A stretch of DNA of 6,132 bases, from the NCBI GenBank assembly GCA_031257945.1, contig JAIRNU010000059.1, positions 1-6,132 on the forward strand, in the 5' to 3' direction. Source of the stretch: Holosporales bacterium. GTDB taxonomy: Bacteria > Pseudomonadota > Alphaproteobacteria > BNTO01. The position numbers and the translations under genes were made by a program. Below are positions 6,016-6,132 of the stretch, piece after piece (positions within the stretch are counted from its first letter, which is position 1; every line of letters begins with the position of its first letter). The notes under the pieces are model-generated. The model was not told the origin of the DNA, ran no database searches, and saw nothing but the letters and a program-made list of their open reading frames with translations.

Positions 6016-6132
6016 GTCAGCGCAATTTAATAATGTCCTCTTGTGCAATTTAGAAATGTCCGGTTCTGCAATTTAGAAATGTCCGCTTTTTGGTAGAGAA
6101 TGGGTCCATAATCCATTCCAAGATGAGGATCA
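6016..6132 (+). mobile_element. probable left end of an insertion sequence, truncated by the window
   Basis: From a TGTC at 6016 the sequence becomes a tandem of short direct repeats (6021-6084), followed by a short leader ending AAGATGAGGATCA at the window edge. This resembles the ends of IS21-type elements, which start with TG and carry several internal copies of a terminal repeat bound by the transposase. The transposase gene would begin just beyond 6132, and no part of it is visible. The exact boundary and the family are inferred; other elements with a DDE integrase-type transposase are possible. Confidence 0.45.
6021..6084 (+). repeat. three 18-bp direct repeats with 23-bp period
   Basis: TGCAATTTAGAAATGTCC occurs exactly at 6044-6061 and 6067-6084, and with two mismatches at 6021-6038. 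The spacing is exactly 23 bp both times, about two helical turns, with 5-bp variable spacers. Such phased copies suit cooperative binding by one protein, most likely a transposase at its element end. Confidence 0.85.

Noticed and set aside
1..6132. CRISPR array, tRNA or rRNA genes
   Set aside because: No regularly spaced repeats beyond the three copies at the right end, and no recognisable tRNA or rRNA segments on either strand.

Overview
The window looks like a piece of an alphaproteobacterial chromosome, most likely from a host-associated lineage of the Holosporales/Rickettsiales kind. The FtsZ is clearly alphaproteobacterial in style. A perfect match to the alphaproteobacterial CtrA box (TTAA-N7-TTAAC) is present, and there is an AmpG-type transporter. 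The flanks hold decayed leucine-rich-repeat (LRR) genes and the edge of an insertion sequence, which fits a genome with both mobile elements and gene decay. The taxonomic placement is inference; nothing here fixes a genus.

Layout, left to right. Positions 1-450 hold a badly decayed reading frame that I interpret as a relic of a BspA-like LRR protein. Positions 451-704 have no supported gene but contain a small palindrome and the CtrA-type site. A possible small exported protein follows (705-875, + strand). It ends tail-to-tail with yidD (872-1147, - strand), and the two stop codons overlap. The 405-base yidD-ftsZ gap carries a candidate promoter for each gene.

The intact core is ftsZ (1553-2980), a thiolase (2985-4208, four bases after ftsZ) and an AmpG-like MFS transporter (4280-5557), all on the + strand and probably one transcription unit. 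FtsZ forms the division ring. The thiolase condenses or cleaves acyl-CoA. The transporter probably moves a small metabolite or muropeptide across the inner membrane. YidD assists membrane protein insertion. No shared pathway links the ftsZ-thiolase-transporter genes; ftsZ sits outside the usual division and cell-wall (ftsQ-ftsA-ftsZ-lpxC) neighbourhood.

Downstream, 5545-5915 is a second LRR relic. It keeps three recognisable 23-residue LRR_5-type repeats, and the repeat phase shows a single-base deletion. Its tail matches the left relic at DNA level, so the intact block lies between two remnants of one gene family. The window ends in what looks like the left end of an insertion sequence, with three 18-bp direct repeats at exact 23-bp spacing; its transposase would lie beyond the window.
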